Shown: positions 17,872 to 26,374 of the stretch, piece by piece | Layout of the letters: each line of letters begins with the position of its first letter | Numbering within the stretch: position 1 is the first letter of the stretch | Source: Polynucleobacter sp. SHI8 | Lineage (GTDB): Bacteria > Pseudomonadota > Gammaproteobacteria > Burkholderiales > Burkholderiaceae | Direction of reading: 5' to 3' | NCBI RefSeq assembly: GCF_027944005.1 | Contig: NZ_AP027204.1 | Coordinates: 806,001-870,000 of the forward strand | Length of the DNA: 64,000 nucleotides | The notes under the pieces: model-generated | The model's database searches: none | Seen by the model: only the letters and a program-made list of their open reading frames with translations | Told to the model about the DNA's origin: nothing | Program-made: the position numbers and the translations under genes

Positions 17872-18603
17872 TTAATTACTCCAAGGAAGTGGTGCTAACA
17901 CAGCATCAAGACCTGTTTCTTTGATAGTTGGTGCTGCTTCTTCAGACGCCAAAAAAGCTATCAAGTCTTGTGCTAAATGACGCTGTTGACTAGCAGCACC
18001 GATACCAGCCGTAAAGAAGAAAGTTTTTTGTATTTCGGCAGGAAGATCCCGAATAATATCAATTCCAGCAATGGGTAGTAATTCTGAGTATTGTTGGAAT
18101 CCAAGATCCGTCTCGTTTCTCATCAAAATAGTACCAACCCGCTCACCAAAGATTTTTTTTGCAGTAATGGCCATTTGATCTGCAATGCCAATGTTTGGAA
18201 AAACTTCTTCCGATAAATAAGTACCACTTGCACTAGCGGAATAAGCTACTCGAGGAGCATTCAGAAGAGCTTGTTTGAAAGATTCCACAGAAGACAAGTC
18301 TGGTATAGGATCACCCGTTCTTACTGCAGCGGCCATTCTTGAACCAGCAAGATCTACTTTCGAGTCAGAAGCAATCACCCCTTGTTTGATAAATTGATCT
18401 AGTGCGGGTCCTGCCAAAACAAGCACATCAAAGACTTCACCCTGAGCTAGTCGCGTTGGGATAGAGTCTGGGGCAGTCCCCATGGAAGAGCCAAACGAAA
18501 GATTGACCGTATGACCTGATTTTTTTTCGTACAGTGGCGCAAGAAGTTTTAATGCAGCAGCAAATGCACCAGATGTAATGACGGAGATAGTTTGATTTGA
18601 CAT
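17872..18603 (-). CDS. ModA-like substrate-binding protein without signal peptide
   Basis: A 243-residue protein of the periplasmic-binding fold. The opening VITSGAFAAALKLLAPLYEKK, the GTAPDSIPTRLAQGE loop and the YSASASGTYL motif resemble molybdate-binding ModA proteins. No signal peptide or lipobox is present at the start I see, and the upstream gene ends two bases before the ATG, so no extension fits. The protein should stay in the cytoplasm unless a start is mispredicted. Read in one unit with the Bug receptor upstream. It may bind a small organic acid or oxyanion as a sensor or a store; this is inference. Confidence 0.7.
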   Translation of the reverse strand: MSNQTISVITSGAFAAALKLLAPLYEKKSGHTVNLSFGSSMGTAPDSIPTRLAQGEVFDVLVLAGPALDQFIKQGVIASDSKVDLAGSRMAAAVRTGDPIPDLSSVESFKQALLNAPRVAYSASASGTYLSEEVFPNIGIADQMAITAKKIFGERVGTILMRNETDLGFQQYSELLPIAGIDIIRDLPAEIQKTFFFTAGIGAASQQRHLAQDLIAFLASEEAAPTIKETGLDAVLAPLPWSN

Positions 18604-18605
18604 GA

Positions 18606-19589
18606 TTAATCCACAGTAATTTTGGCTGATTCAACCACTTTTTTCCAACGAGCAACTTCTTTTTTTACAAGGTCTGCTAGCTCCTCTGGAGTCGAGGTAT
18701 CAACAGTTGCGCCTTGCTCTTCAATTTTAGTTTCATTCGATTTTTCATTTAAAACCGCAATTAATTCTTTGTTGAGTAAATGAATAATTGGTTTAGGCGT
18801 TCCTGCTGGGGCAAACATAGCGTACCACTGATCTACTTCAACATTTGGAATACCTTGTTCAGCCAAGGTTGGTACATTGGGGAGAACAGGACTACGTTTT
18901 TTTCCAGCGATACCAAGGGCAATCAGCTTATTACCCTTGATTTGTGGGTAAGCTGTAAAGAGGCTTGGGAACATGACTTGAGTAGTGCCGCCGATGGTAT
19001 CTAATATCGCCGGTGACGAGCCTTTGTAAGGGACGTGAAGCATATCCGTACCTGTAGTTAATTTAAAAAGCTCACCTGATAAATGGGGCGCGGTGCCTTT
19101 GCCTGAAGAGGCGTAGGAAATCTTACCGGGTTGCGACTTGAGAAGTGCGACTAATTCCTTGGCATTTTTTACTGGTAAATTGTTATTGGCCACAAGTAGA
19201 GTAGGCGAAGTTGCTACTAAAGAAATCGGTTCAAAGCTTTTAATAGGGTCGTAGCGTAATTTTTGCAGAGCTGGGTTAATTGCATGAGTAGCGATATAGC
19301 CAAACATCAACACATAACCATCAGCAGGAGCCCTTGCCACGAATTCACTAGCGATAGAACCATTTGCGCCAGCTCGATTTTCTACGATGACGGATTGACC
19401 TAATTTTTGGCTGAGTCCCTGAGCAATAATACGTGCCATCGCATCGTTTGCCCCACCTGGTGAGGTTGGAACAACAATAGTGATTGGTTTAGATGGATAG
19501 GTATCAGCGACCACGTTTTGGGAAAAACAGATAAAGACTGCAATGAAACTAATCCATAAAGTGGTCAAACGGTTTTTTTTAAGTATCAT
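18606..19589 (-). CDS. Bug family (tripartite tricarboxylate) substrate-binding protein
   Basis: A 327-residue periplasmic receptor with signal peptide (about 28 residues ending VVADT) and the Bug signature YPSKPITIVVPTSPGGANDAMAR, then PADGYVLMFGY and the YASSGKGTAPHLSGELFK segment. Such proteins bind carboxylates for TTT transporters; no TctB/TctA membrane genes are here, as is usual for the expanded Bug families of Burkholderiales. The ligand is unknown. Two bases separate its stop from the ModA-like gene. It is divergent from the other Bug gene at 19665, so the 75-base gap must hold both promoters. Confidence 0.88.
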   Translation of the reverse strand: MILKKNRLTTLWISFIAVFICFSQNVVADTYPSKPITIVVPTSPGGANDAMARIIAQGLSQKLGQSVIVENRAGANGSIASEFVARAPADGYVLMFGYIATHAINPALQKLRYDPIKSFEPISLVATSPTLLVANNNLPVKNAKELVALLKSQPGKISYASSGKGTAPHLSGELFKLTTGTDMLHVPYKGSSPAILDTIGGTTQVMFPSLFTAYPQIKGNKLIALGIAGKKRSPVLPNVPTLAEQGIPNVEVDQWYAMFAPAGTPKPIIHLLNKELIAVLNEKSNETKIEEQGATVDTSTPEELADLVKKEVARWKKVVESAKITVD

Positions 19590-19664
19590 TTCGAGGTGGA
19601 ATTTTGAGTGGTTTTAGAACAGTTCTTATTGTTTCAGTATTATAAGGGTATCTAAGGAGACCAC

Positions 19665-20639
19665 ATGTTTATCAATTTAAAGAAAAAAGTATGCCTTATC
19701 AGTGTATTTTTTTGTGCTATTTTTGCATTCCAAGTTCACGCACAAAGCTATCCAAATAAGCCTATCAAGATTGTTGTAGGGTTTTCTCCAGGAGGCGGTC
19801 CTGACATATCAGCAAGGGTTATCGGTCAAAAAATGACAGATAAGTGGGGCCAGCCTGTTGTTGTTGAAAACCGTCCTGGTGCTGGAGCGAATATTGCTAC
19901 GCAAGTAGTTGCTACCTCAAAACCAGATGGCTACACCTTATTATCAGTTTCGAATGCGTTTGCGATTGCACCTGCCATTTATAGCAAATTGCCATTTGAC
20001 ACGATTAAGGATTTAGAGGGTGTCACATTAACTGCAACAGGATCGGCACTTGTCTTAGTTTCCCCAAACTTAAAGGTTAGTAACATGGCTGAATTAATTG
20101 CTTTAGCCAAAAAAGATCCGGGCAAGTATTCATATAGCTCAGCAGGTATTGGAAGTGGGTCACATTTTGCTGTGGAAATTTTAAAAGCTAAAACGGGCAC
20201 AGATTTTTTGCATGTCCCTACAAAAGGTATTCCGGAGGGAATCACTGAAGTTTTATCTGGCCGCGTCGATTTTTTTATTAGTCCATATGCCAGCGCCATT
20301 AATATGGTTCGAGATGGACGAGCAAAAGTGATTGCAATAACCTCGCTTCAAAGAGGTAAAGAGTTCCCTAATTTACCGACCGTATCGGAAACAGTGCCGG
20401 GTTATAAATGGGAATTTTGGTATGGACTCATTGCGCCAATGAATACGCCAAAAGAGATCTTGCAACAATTAGCTCAAGAAGTAAAAAGAATTAATGAGTT
20501 TGCTGATGTCAAAGAACGATATGCAAGTTTGGGGCTTGAACCAGTATCCAATACACCTACAGAATTTGACAAGATGATTAAATCTGAAGTGAGTGAATTT
20601 ACACGTATAGCAAAAGCAGCAAAGATTTCAGCAGAATAA
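19665..20639 (+). CDS. Bug family (tripartite tricarboxylate) substrate-binding protein
   Basis: A 324-residue Bug receptor with a signal peptide ending VHAQ and the motif YPNKPIKIVVGFSPGGGPD, followed by KPDGYTLLSVS and a SYSSAGIGSGSHFAVEI loop. AAGGAG lies upstream of the ATG. It probably binds a carboxylate-bearing compound; the downstream enol-lactonase-like hydrolase (14 bases away) suggests an aromatic-acid or related ligand. It is divergent from the Bug gene at 18606 and clearly a different paralogue. Confidence 0.88.
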   Translation: MFINLKKKVCLISVFFCAIFAFQVHAQSYPNKPIKIVVGFSPGGGPDISARVIGQKMTDKWGQPVVVENRPGAGANIATQVVATSKPDGYTLLSVSNAFAIAPAIYSKLPFDTIKDLEGVTLTATGSALVLVSPNLKVSNMAELIALAKKDPGKYSYSSAGIGSGSHFAVEILKAKTGTDFLHVPTKGIPEGITEVLSGRVDFFISPYASAINMVRDGRAKVIAITSLQRGKEFPNLPTVSETVPGYKWEFWYGLIAPMNTPKEILQQLAQEVKRINEFADVKERYASLGLEPVSNTPTEFDKMIKSEVSEFTRIAKAAKISAE

Positions 20640-20653
20640 TTTGAGGAGAAAAA

Positions 20654-21469
20654 ATGCAGGGAACTAGTAAAAACGGTTTGTATTACGAGATTGAGGGCAA
20701 TGGCCCGTGGCTAACACTTTCACATTCTTTAGCATGCGATCTTCATATGTGGGATCCACAAATGGAATTATTAACGAAGCACTTTAAAGTCTTACGTTTT
20801 GACACTAGGGGGCATGGCAAGAGTCATGTTCCAGCAGCACCATATTCATTAGATGAATTAGCTGTTGATGTTGCTGAATTGTTGGTCGAGTTAGGTATTC
20901 AAAGAACCCATTGGATGGGTTTATCCATGGGGGGAATGATTGGTCAGACCATGATTTTAAAATGGCCACAACTGTTCCTCTCGATCGTCTTGGCGGATAC
21001 AACGAGCCGACGTCCAGATAATGCAGTGCAGATGTGGGCGGATCGCGCAAATATTGCTCGCGAACAAGGCATGCAGGGATTGTTAGATAGTACCCTATCA
21101 AGATGGTTTACCCAAGCCTATAAAGAGGCCAATTCAGCTAAACTGCAAAAAATTGCTCAGGGTATACTCGCAACTCCAGTAGAGGGTTTTGCTGGATGTA
21201 GTAGTGCGATTGCCCATATCAATACCTTTGATCGTTTAAACGAAATCAATTGCCCGACAATGATTGTGGTTGGTATAGAAGATCATGGCACTCCACCGGA
21301 GATGGCGAAAAAAATTCATTCACAAATTAAAGATTCTGTGCTGCACATCATTCCTGATGCATCACATATATCCAATGTTGAGCAAACAGAAGTTTTCAAT
21401 CAACTTCTCGAAGAGTTTTGGGGTCTCGAGGATGAAGAATTCGTTGAAGATGAAGCCTTTGAAGATTAA
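20654..21469 (+). CDS. Alpha/beta hydrolase, 3-oxoadipate enol-lactonase-like
   Basis: A 271-residue alpha/beta hydrolase with the triad S91 (GLSMGG), D210 (GIEDHGTP) and H238 (DASHISN). The overall pattern, SHSLACDLHMWDPQ followed by RFDTRGHGKS, resembles PcaD-type enol-lactonases and related ring-fission hydrolases. The C-terminal 15 residues are strongly acidic. The exact substrate is unknown; PcaB and PcaC are not adjacent, so this may not act in the 3-oxoadipate route. It follows a Bug receptor in one operon. Its stop codon overlaps the stop of the convergent NlpC gene by a few bases. Confidence 0.75.
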   Translation: MQGTSKNGLYYEIEGNGPWLTLSHSLACDLHMWDPQMELLTKHFKVLRFDTRGHGKSHVPAAPYSLDELAVDVAELLVELGIQRTHWMGLSMGGMIGQTMILKWPQLFLSIVLADTTSRRPDNAVQMWADRANIAREQGMQGLLDSTLSRWFTQAYKEANSAKLQKIAQGILATPVEGFAGCSSAIAHINTFDRLNEINCPTMIVVGIEDHGTPPEMAKKIHSQIKDSVLHIIPDASHISNVEQTEVFNQLLEEFWGLEDEEFVEDEAFED

Positions 21470-21981
21470 GGATTAACTACTCGGCGCGCTTCAGTATATC
21501 TGGGCGCCCAGTAGGGATTTTTGATTTCATCTAAACGTACTGTGCCTCCGGTTGTTGGGGCATGCACGAATCGTCCAGAACCAACGTAAATACCGACATG
21601 TGAGTGGCTTTCACCCAAAGTGTTAAAGAAAACCAAATCACCCGGAGCAGGTGTGTCTTGAGCGAGTGATTTGCCATACTTTCCTAATTCACCCGTGGTA
21701 CGTGGAAGATTTTTTTGCCTTGTATTTTTCACGACATAAACGACAAGACCACTACAGTCAAAGCCACTTTGAGGGGTATTGCCACCCCATTTATAGGGGG
21801 TGCCGATTAGGCTCACGGCCGCAACAGAAATATCATCGAGCCCAGCATTTTTCTCAACAGAAAAGTCAGGCAATCTAGCATCGTTCGTGGATGAACTTTT
21901 GTTGCCAACAAGCGAGCTACAGCCTGATAGCACGACTACCAGGCTGTATATCAGACATTGACTATAAAATATCCGCCGCAT
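21466..21981 (-). CDS. NlpC/P60 family lipoprotein, peptidoglycan endopeptidase
   Basis: A 171-residue outer-membrane lipoprotein with lipobox LSGC (lipidated C21) and an NlpC/P60 domain whose catalytic residues are C76 (in GFDCSGLV), H128 (in SHSHVGIY) and H140. It should cut the D-glutamyl-meso-diaminopimelate bond in the cell wall, like E. coli Spr/MepS. It lies at the end of a two-gene operon with phoH, overlapping it by 20 bases on the same strand. The convergent hydrolase shares its stop region. Confidence 0.87.
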   Translation of the reverse strand: MRRIFYSQCLIYSLVVVLSGCSSLVGNKSSSTNDARLPDFSVEKNAGLDDISVAAVSLIGTPYKWGGNTPQSGFDCSGLVVYVVKNTRQKNLPRTTGELGKYGKSLAQDTPAPGDLVFFNTLGESHSHVGIYVGSGRFVHAPTTGGTVRLDEIKNPYWAPRYTEARRVVNP

Positions 21982-23623
21982 GATCCGCTAGGCGTGAACG
22001 TTCACCTCGTGCCAAAGTGATGTGACCACCATGACGCCAGCCTTTAAATCGATCAACAACGTAGGTCAGACCAGATGAACCTTCCGTTAGGTAAGGCGTA
22101 TCAATCTGAGCGATATTTCCGAGGCAAATTAATTTCGTACCAGGACCTGCGCGAGTTACTAAAGTTTTCATTTGTTTTGGGGTTAGATTTTGTGCCTCAT
22201 CAATAATTACAAACTTACTCACAAAAGTTCTACCGCGCATAAAGTTCATACTCTTGACTTTAATCCGCGAACGAATTAGTTCTTGAGTTGCAGCACGCCC
22301 CCATTCTCCAGCGGAGTCATCACTTCGGTGAAGTACCTCTAAATTATCATCAAATGCCCCCATCCAAGGTTGCATTTTTTCTTCTTCGGTACCTGGTAAA
22401 AAACCAATATCTTCACCGACAGGAACTGTTGCTCGAGTGATAATGATTTCGTTATACCGTTTACTGTCAAGAACCTGTTCAAGTCCAGCAGCTAGAGCGA
22501 GAAGTGTTTTACCAGTTCCAGCTTGACCTAACAAGGTCACGAAATCAATCTCAGGATTCATGAGTAAATTGAGTGCAAAATTTTGTTCACGATTACGCGC
22601 CGTAATACTCCACACATTATTTTTTTGATGAGAAAAATCTTTCAGTGTTTGTAGTAATGCAGTTTTGCCATTGATTTCTTTGACTTGAGCATAAAAGGGC
22701 GTGCTGCCATCCGTGTTTTCTTGATATACAAATTGATTGACCATCATTGACATAACTAGGGGGCCAGTAATGCGGTAGTACATCGTGCCTGATTTACCAT
22801 CACTCCAGCTCTCCATGCCCTTGCCATGTTTAGGCCAAAAATCTGCAGGAAGAGCAAGTACTCCGGCATACATCAGGTCACGGTCTTCAAGCACCTGATC
22901 ATTAAAATAATCTTCCGCAGGAAGACCTAGCGCACGTGCTTTGATACGCATGTTGATATCTTTGGATACCAACACCACTTCACCGTAATTTTTGTGTGTT
23001 TCTTGTAATGAGCGAACCACACTTAAAATCATGTTATCGCCTTTACCTTCGGGCAAGCCTTCAGGTAATTTCATTTCTTTTAAATCCGTTTGGAAAAATA
23101 ATTTTCCAGTTGCGTCTTTGTTGCCTAGTTTAGATAGCGGAATACCCTCATCAAGAGCACCACTTGTACCATCGATTAAGCCATCTAGAGCGCGGCTTAC
23201 GGTTCTAGCATTTCTTGCGACTTCACTCATACCTTTTTTATGATTATCTAATTCTTCTAGAGTAGTCATTGGTAGGTAAACGTCATGCTCTTCAAAGCGA
23301 AATAAAGAAGATGGATCGTGCATTAAAACGTTCGTGTCTAAAACAAACAAACGTATTTTATTGGAGATATCCGAACGTTTATTTTTTGGATTGCCCCTTG
23401 TAGGCTTTGCTGGTGCGACCTGTTTCATTTTGTTAATCGTGTCGCGTGCTATGTGAGAAGCATGTGGTGTTTCGATCACATCTTGCGTGGTTAGTTCATC
23501 TAATTCATCATCAGCAACAATGGCAATAGCTTGAGGTGTCGGTGGTTTTTTAAGTTCCGGTTTTTTTATTCTAGGAAGATTGATTTCATCAGCTGTTTGT
23601 GTTGGTGCTGGGGGGAGTGGCAT
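21962..23623 (-). CDS. PhoH-like ATPase with N-terminal PIN domain
   Basis: A 553-residue protein with two parts. Residues about 90-230 form a PIN nuclease domain (IRLFVLDTNVLMHD, with the acidic residues expected for metal), and the C-terminal half is a PhoH-type P-loop ATPase with Walker A G366-T373 (GQAGTGKT). This is the PhoAT/YlaK-type combination, thought to act as an RNA helicase with a nuclease. The first 85 residues are proline- and lysine-rich and look disordered. The start ATG is preceded by AAGGAG. It is upstream of the NlpC gene, in one operon. Confidence 0.85.
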   Translation of the reverse strand: MPLPPAPTQTADEINLPRIKKPELKKPPTPQAIAIVADDELDELTTQDVIETPHASHIARDTINKMKQVAPAKPTRGNPKNKRSDISNKIRLFVLDTNVLMHDPSSLFRFEEHDVYLPMTTLEELDNHKKGMSEVARNARTVSRALDGLIDGTSGALDEGIPLSKLGNKDATGKLFFQTDLKEMKLPEGLPEGKGDNMILSVVRSLQETHKNYGEVVLVSKDINMRIKARALGLPAEDYFNDQVLEDRDLMYAGVLALPADFWPKHGKGMESWSDGKSGTMYYRITGPLVMSMMVNQFVYQENTDGSTPFYAQVKEINGKTALLQTLKDFSHQKNNVWSITARNREQNFALNLLMNPEIDFVTLLGQAGTGKTLLALAAGLEQVLDSKRYNEIIITRATVPVGEDIGFLPGTEEEKMQPWMGAFDDNLEVLHRSDDSAGEWGRAATQELIRSRIKVKSMNFMRGRTFVSKFVIIDEAQNLTPKQMKTLVTRAGPGTKLICLGNIAQIDTPYLTEGSSGLTYVVDRFKGWRHGGHITLARGERSRLADHAADIL

Positions 23624-23668
23624 GCACTAGCTCCTTATGGTTATAAAAGTGAAAGATAGAAAACATGA

Positions 23669-23698
23669 AAAAAATCGCATCGATTGACGCGATTTTTT
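23669..23698 (-). terminator. Rho-independent terminator of bcp
   Basis: Ten-base arms (AAAAAATCGC and GCGATTTTTT) around a ten-base loop with a T-run at the 3' side on the minus strand. It lies about 140 bases after bcp and before phoH, and so ends the bcp transcript. The 140 bases between contain nothing I can name. Confidence 0.65.
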
Positions 23699-23839
23699 AA
23701 ATTCGGGAAATGCGATCTTGAGTGAAGTTTGTTTAAATCTTGGGGGGAAGATTGCCTATCTCGAGAAGTGTTATCAAGATTTTTTGAAACAGTGAACAGA
23801 CTTCGATTTCTTTGCATTAACTATAAGTTAACGCATATT

Positions 23840-24307
23840 TCAAGACATTGCAAGCACGGTTTTCAAAACTTCTTCCACATGACCAGCAACCTTTAAACCA
23901 CGCCATTCATGACGTAAAATCCCTTTAGAATCAAAGATAAAAGTACTTCTTTCAATCCCTTGAACTTGTTTTCCATACATATTTTTTGTTTTAATGACGT
24001 CAAAAATATGACATAAAGTCTCATCTGCATCAGAAATTAGTTCAAAAGGTAACTCATACTTTGATTTAAAACTTTCATGAGATTTCAAAGAGTCTCTTGA
24101 AACGCCAATGATCAAGCTATTCGCTTTTGTGAAAGCATCGATATTGTCACGAAAATTACCAGCTTCTATCGTACAACCTGGAGTCGCATCTTTTGGATAA
24201 AAATATAAAACAACATTTTTACCTTCACAAGAGGAAGGACTAAAAGTTAATCCAGAAGTGGCAGGCAGAGAGCACGCTGGAAATGTGTCACCAATTTTTA
24301 TGGACAT
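23840..24307 (-). CDS. bcp: Peroxiredoxin, Bcp/PrxQ family, without resolving Cys
   Basis: A 155-residue thiol peroxidase of the Bcp/PrxQ type. The peroxidatic C45 sits in ATPGCTIEAG. At the place of E. coli resolving C50 there is G50, so a typical intramolecular disulfide with a Cys five residues away is not possible; C12, C27 and a Cys near residue 89 (ETLCHIFD) are the other cysteines. It should reduce peroxides with help from an external thiol, or use an alternative resolving Cys. It is a single gene with its own hairpin downstream. Confidence 0.85.
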   Translation of the reverse strand: MSIKIGDTFPACSLPATSGLTFSPSSCEGKNVVLYFYPKDATPGCTIEAGNFRDNIDAFTKANSLIIGVSRDSLKSHESFKSKYELPFELISDADETLCHIFDVIKTKNMYGKQVQGIERSTFIFDSKGILRHEWRGLKVAGHVEEVLKTVLAMS

Positions 24308-24373
24308 TCTTTTTCTCCTAAATTAGCTGTAAAGCATTCTATTGTATGACGAATTCGTTACTATTTCTTGTTT

Positions 24374-25294
24374 TTACGAGTTTGGCATCATCATTAGTTC
24401 ACCGCTGCGGTTCGCAATCTGATCAAAATACAGTGGCAAACTGATCAAGTGTTTCGTTTGACCGGTCGCTGTCCATGAGGCATGCAAAGTACGCATATCG
24501 ACACATTGATGCCCTTGATCCAGCCAGCCTTTAACGAGTTGCATAAAAAAAGGAAGGAGTTTTTGACCTTCAAGTTCAGCATGCAGGGTAAATACCTGAT
24601 CATTAGGATTTTCGGCGGTTAATTTTAATAAATATTTGACGGCATCTTGAGCATTCATATCGTTCACCCCTAGTAGTTCATCAAAAGTGGGCAGTGTTGT
24701 AGGATATTGAATATGTTTCGAAGGGCCGTCATTAAACTGTATACGATAGGGGACGAGGTTAATGGGGGCTCTCCCATCAGACGAATAAGACATCTGCCAT
24801 TGATCTAATTGTTTAAGTGCATCGAGATTCATTTGCCAGCCCGCTGCGCCATGTGTTTTTGGCGGCTGATCAAAAATATCTACAAAACGATCGAATGATT
24901 TCGACATATGTGACAAAGTCCATGCTTGATCGGCATAGCGAGCTTGATCATGCCAGACAATATGATCCCAAGTATGAATTCCTACTTCAAAGCCATCTTT
25001 GGCAACAGCTTGCATAATATGTTTTGCTTTTAAGCCAATATCTGGTGCTGGTAATAGAACACCATAGCTTAGAGTCTTCAGACCATAATGCTCCACGACA
25101 GAAGTGCGAGAAACCTTTTGAAAAAAACCAGGCCGAAAGATTCGTTTGAGGGCCCAACCCGTATGGTCAGGTCCTAGGCTAAACAAAAAAGTTGCGGGGA
25201 CACCCATTTGCAGAAAATGTTGTTGCAAACGAGGAACACCTTCGAGCGTTCCTCTAAGCGTATCAACATCAACTTTTAAGGCAATACTTCCCAC
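24374..25294 (-). CDS. arnD: ArnD-like deformylase (undecaprenyl-phosphate 4-deoxy-4-formamido-L-arabinose deformylase)
   Basis: A 306-residue cytoplasmic-facing polysaccharide deacetylase-type protein. Features seen are the N-terminal IALKVDVDT strand with its metal Asp, the GIHTWDH motif and the FTLHAELEG motif, as in ArnD of the lipid A L-Ara4N pathway. It removes the formyl group from the lipid-linked sugar. GTG is the start codon, two bases after the stop of the upstream decarboxylase gene. It is the last gene of the arn operon, and no hairpin was found before bcp. Confidence 0.85.
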   Translation of the reverse strand: MGSIALKVDVDTLRGTLEGVPRLQQHFLQMGVPATFLFSLGPDHTGWALKRIFRPGFFQKVSRTSVVEHYGLKTLSYGVLLPAPDIGLKAKHIMQAVAKDGFEVGIHTWDHIVWHDQARYADQAWTLSHMSKSFDRFVDIFDQPPKTHGAAGWQMNLDALKQLDQWQMSYSSDGRAPINLVPYRIQFNDGPSKHIQYPTTLPTFDELLGVNDMNAQDAVKYLLKLTAENPNDQVFTLHAELEGQKLLPFFMQLVKGWLDQGHQCVDMRTLHASWTATGQTKHLISLPLYFDQIANRSGELMMMPNS

Positions 25295-25296
25295 AA

Positions 25297-26343
25297 TTAG
25301 TGGTCGACTAATCGACGAGCTTTCACCACGTCATAGCGATAAGCTTCAAAAATATGCTCTAAAGCTTGAGACATGGTTGTACTAGGTTTCCAACCGAGTT
25401 CTTGCATGGTGTTCTCGATTTTAGGCACGCGGTTTTGTACATCTTGATAACCGGTTCCATAGTATTGAGTTGAAGTCGTTTCTTGAATAACCACTTGTTT
25501 TGCTGTTTCTTGATATTCAGGAATTCGATTGGCGATTTCCATCATCATGTTGGCTAACTCTTTCACAGAGTGGTTATTTTGTGGATTGCCGATGTTATAA
25601 ATTTTGCCATTGGCAATATCATTTTTATTTTCAATAATTAAACTGAGTGCATCGATACCATCATCAATATAGGTGAATGCCCTTTTTTGAGCCCCACCAT
25701 CAACTAAATTAATCGGCTCACCACGAGCAATATGACCTAAAAATTGAGTGACAACTCTAGACGAACCTTCTTTGGACGTATAGATACTATCTAATCCAGG
25801 TCCGATCCAATTAAAGGGTCTAAACAAGGTAAAGCGAAGTCCTTCCATGCCATAACCCCAAATGACACGATCCATGAGCTGTTTCGCACAGGCATAAATC
25901 CAGCGCGGTTTGTTGATTGGTCCATACACCAGGGGTGATGACGCAGGATCGAACTCTGCATCAGGACTCATACCATAGACCTCAGATGTAGAAGGGAAAA
26001 CTAAATGTTTACCGTACTTATGAGCAGAACGAACGATGGGTAAGTTAGCTTCAAAATCAAGCTCAAAAACCTTTAATGGTTCTTTGACATAGGTTGCAGG
26101 GGTGGCAATCGCCACCAAAGGCAAAATCACATCACATTTACGAATATGGTATTCAACCCATTCTTTATTGATCGTAATATCACCTTCGAAGAAGTGCATT
26201 TTCGGGTGATTTGCTAGGTCGCCTAAACGATCGTCTTGCATATCCATGCCATAGACATCCCAATCGGTTGTTTCAAGAATGCGCTTGGAAAGATGGTGTC
26301 CGATAAAGCCATTAACGCCCAGGATTAAAACCTTTTTGCTCAT
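25297..26343 (-). CDS. arnA: ArnA decarboxylase domain as a separate protein (UDP-glucuronate C4-decarboxylase)
   Basis: A 348-residue NAD-binding short-chain dehydrogenase/epimerase. The Rossmann start KKVLILGVNGFIGHH, the SE-VYG motif with E121, the Y150-x3-K154 pair and R305 correspond to the catalytic residues of the C-terminal half of E. coli ArnA (E434, Y463, K467, R619). It oxidises and decarboxylates UDP-glucuronic acid to UDP-4-keto-pentose. In E. coli this domain is fused to the formyltransferase; here the two are separate genes 31 bases apart, in the order formyltransferase first. Both parts have their own ATG. Confidence 0.92.
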   Translation of the reverse strand: MSKKVLILGVNGFIGHHLSKRILETTDWDVYGMDMQDDRLGDLANHPKMHFFEGDITINKEWVEYHIRKCDVILPLVAIATPATYVKEPLKVFELDFEANLPIVRSAHKYGKHLVFPSTSEVYGMSPDAEFDPASSPLVYGPINKPRWIYACAKQLMDRVIWGYGMEGLRFTLFRPFNWIGPGLDSIYTSKEGSSRVVTQFLGHIARGEPINLVDGGAQKRAFTYIDDGIDALSLIIENKNDIANGKIYNIGNPQNNHSVKELANMMMEIANRIPEYQETAKQVVIQETTSTQYYGTGYQDVQNRVPKIENTMQELGWKPSTTMSQALEHIFEAYRYDVVKARRLVDH

Positions 26344-26374
26344 AAGTGAATTCCGTTGGTAAATAAACTCTATT

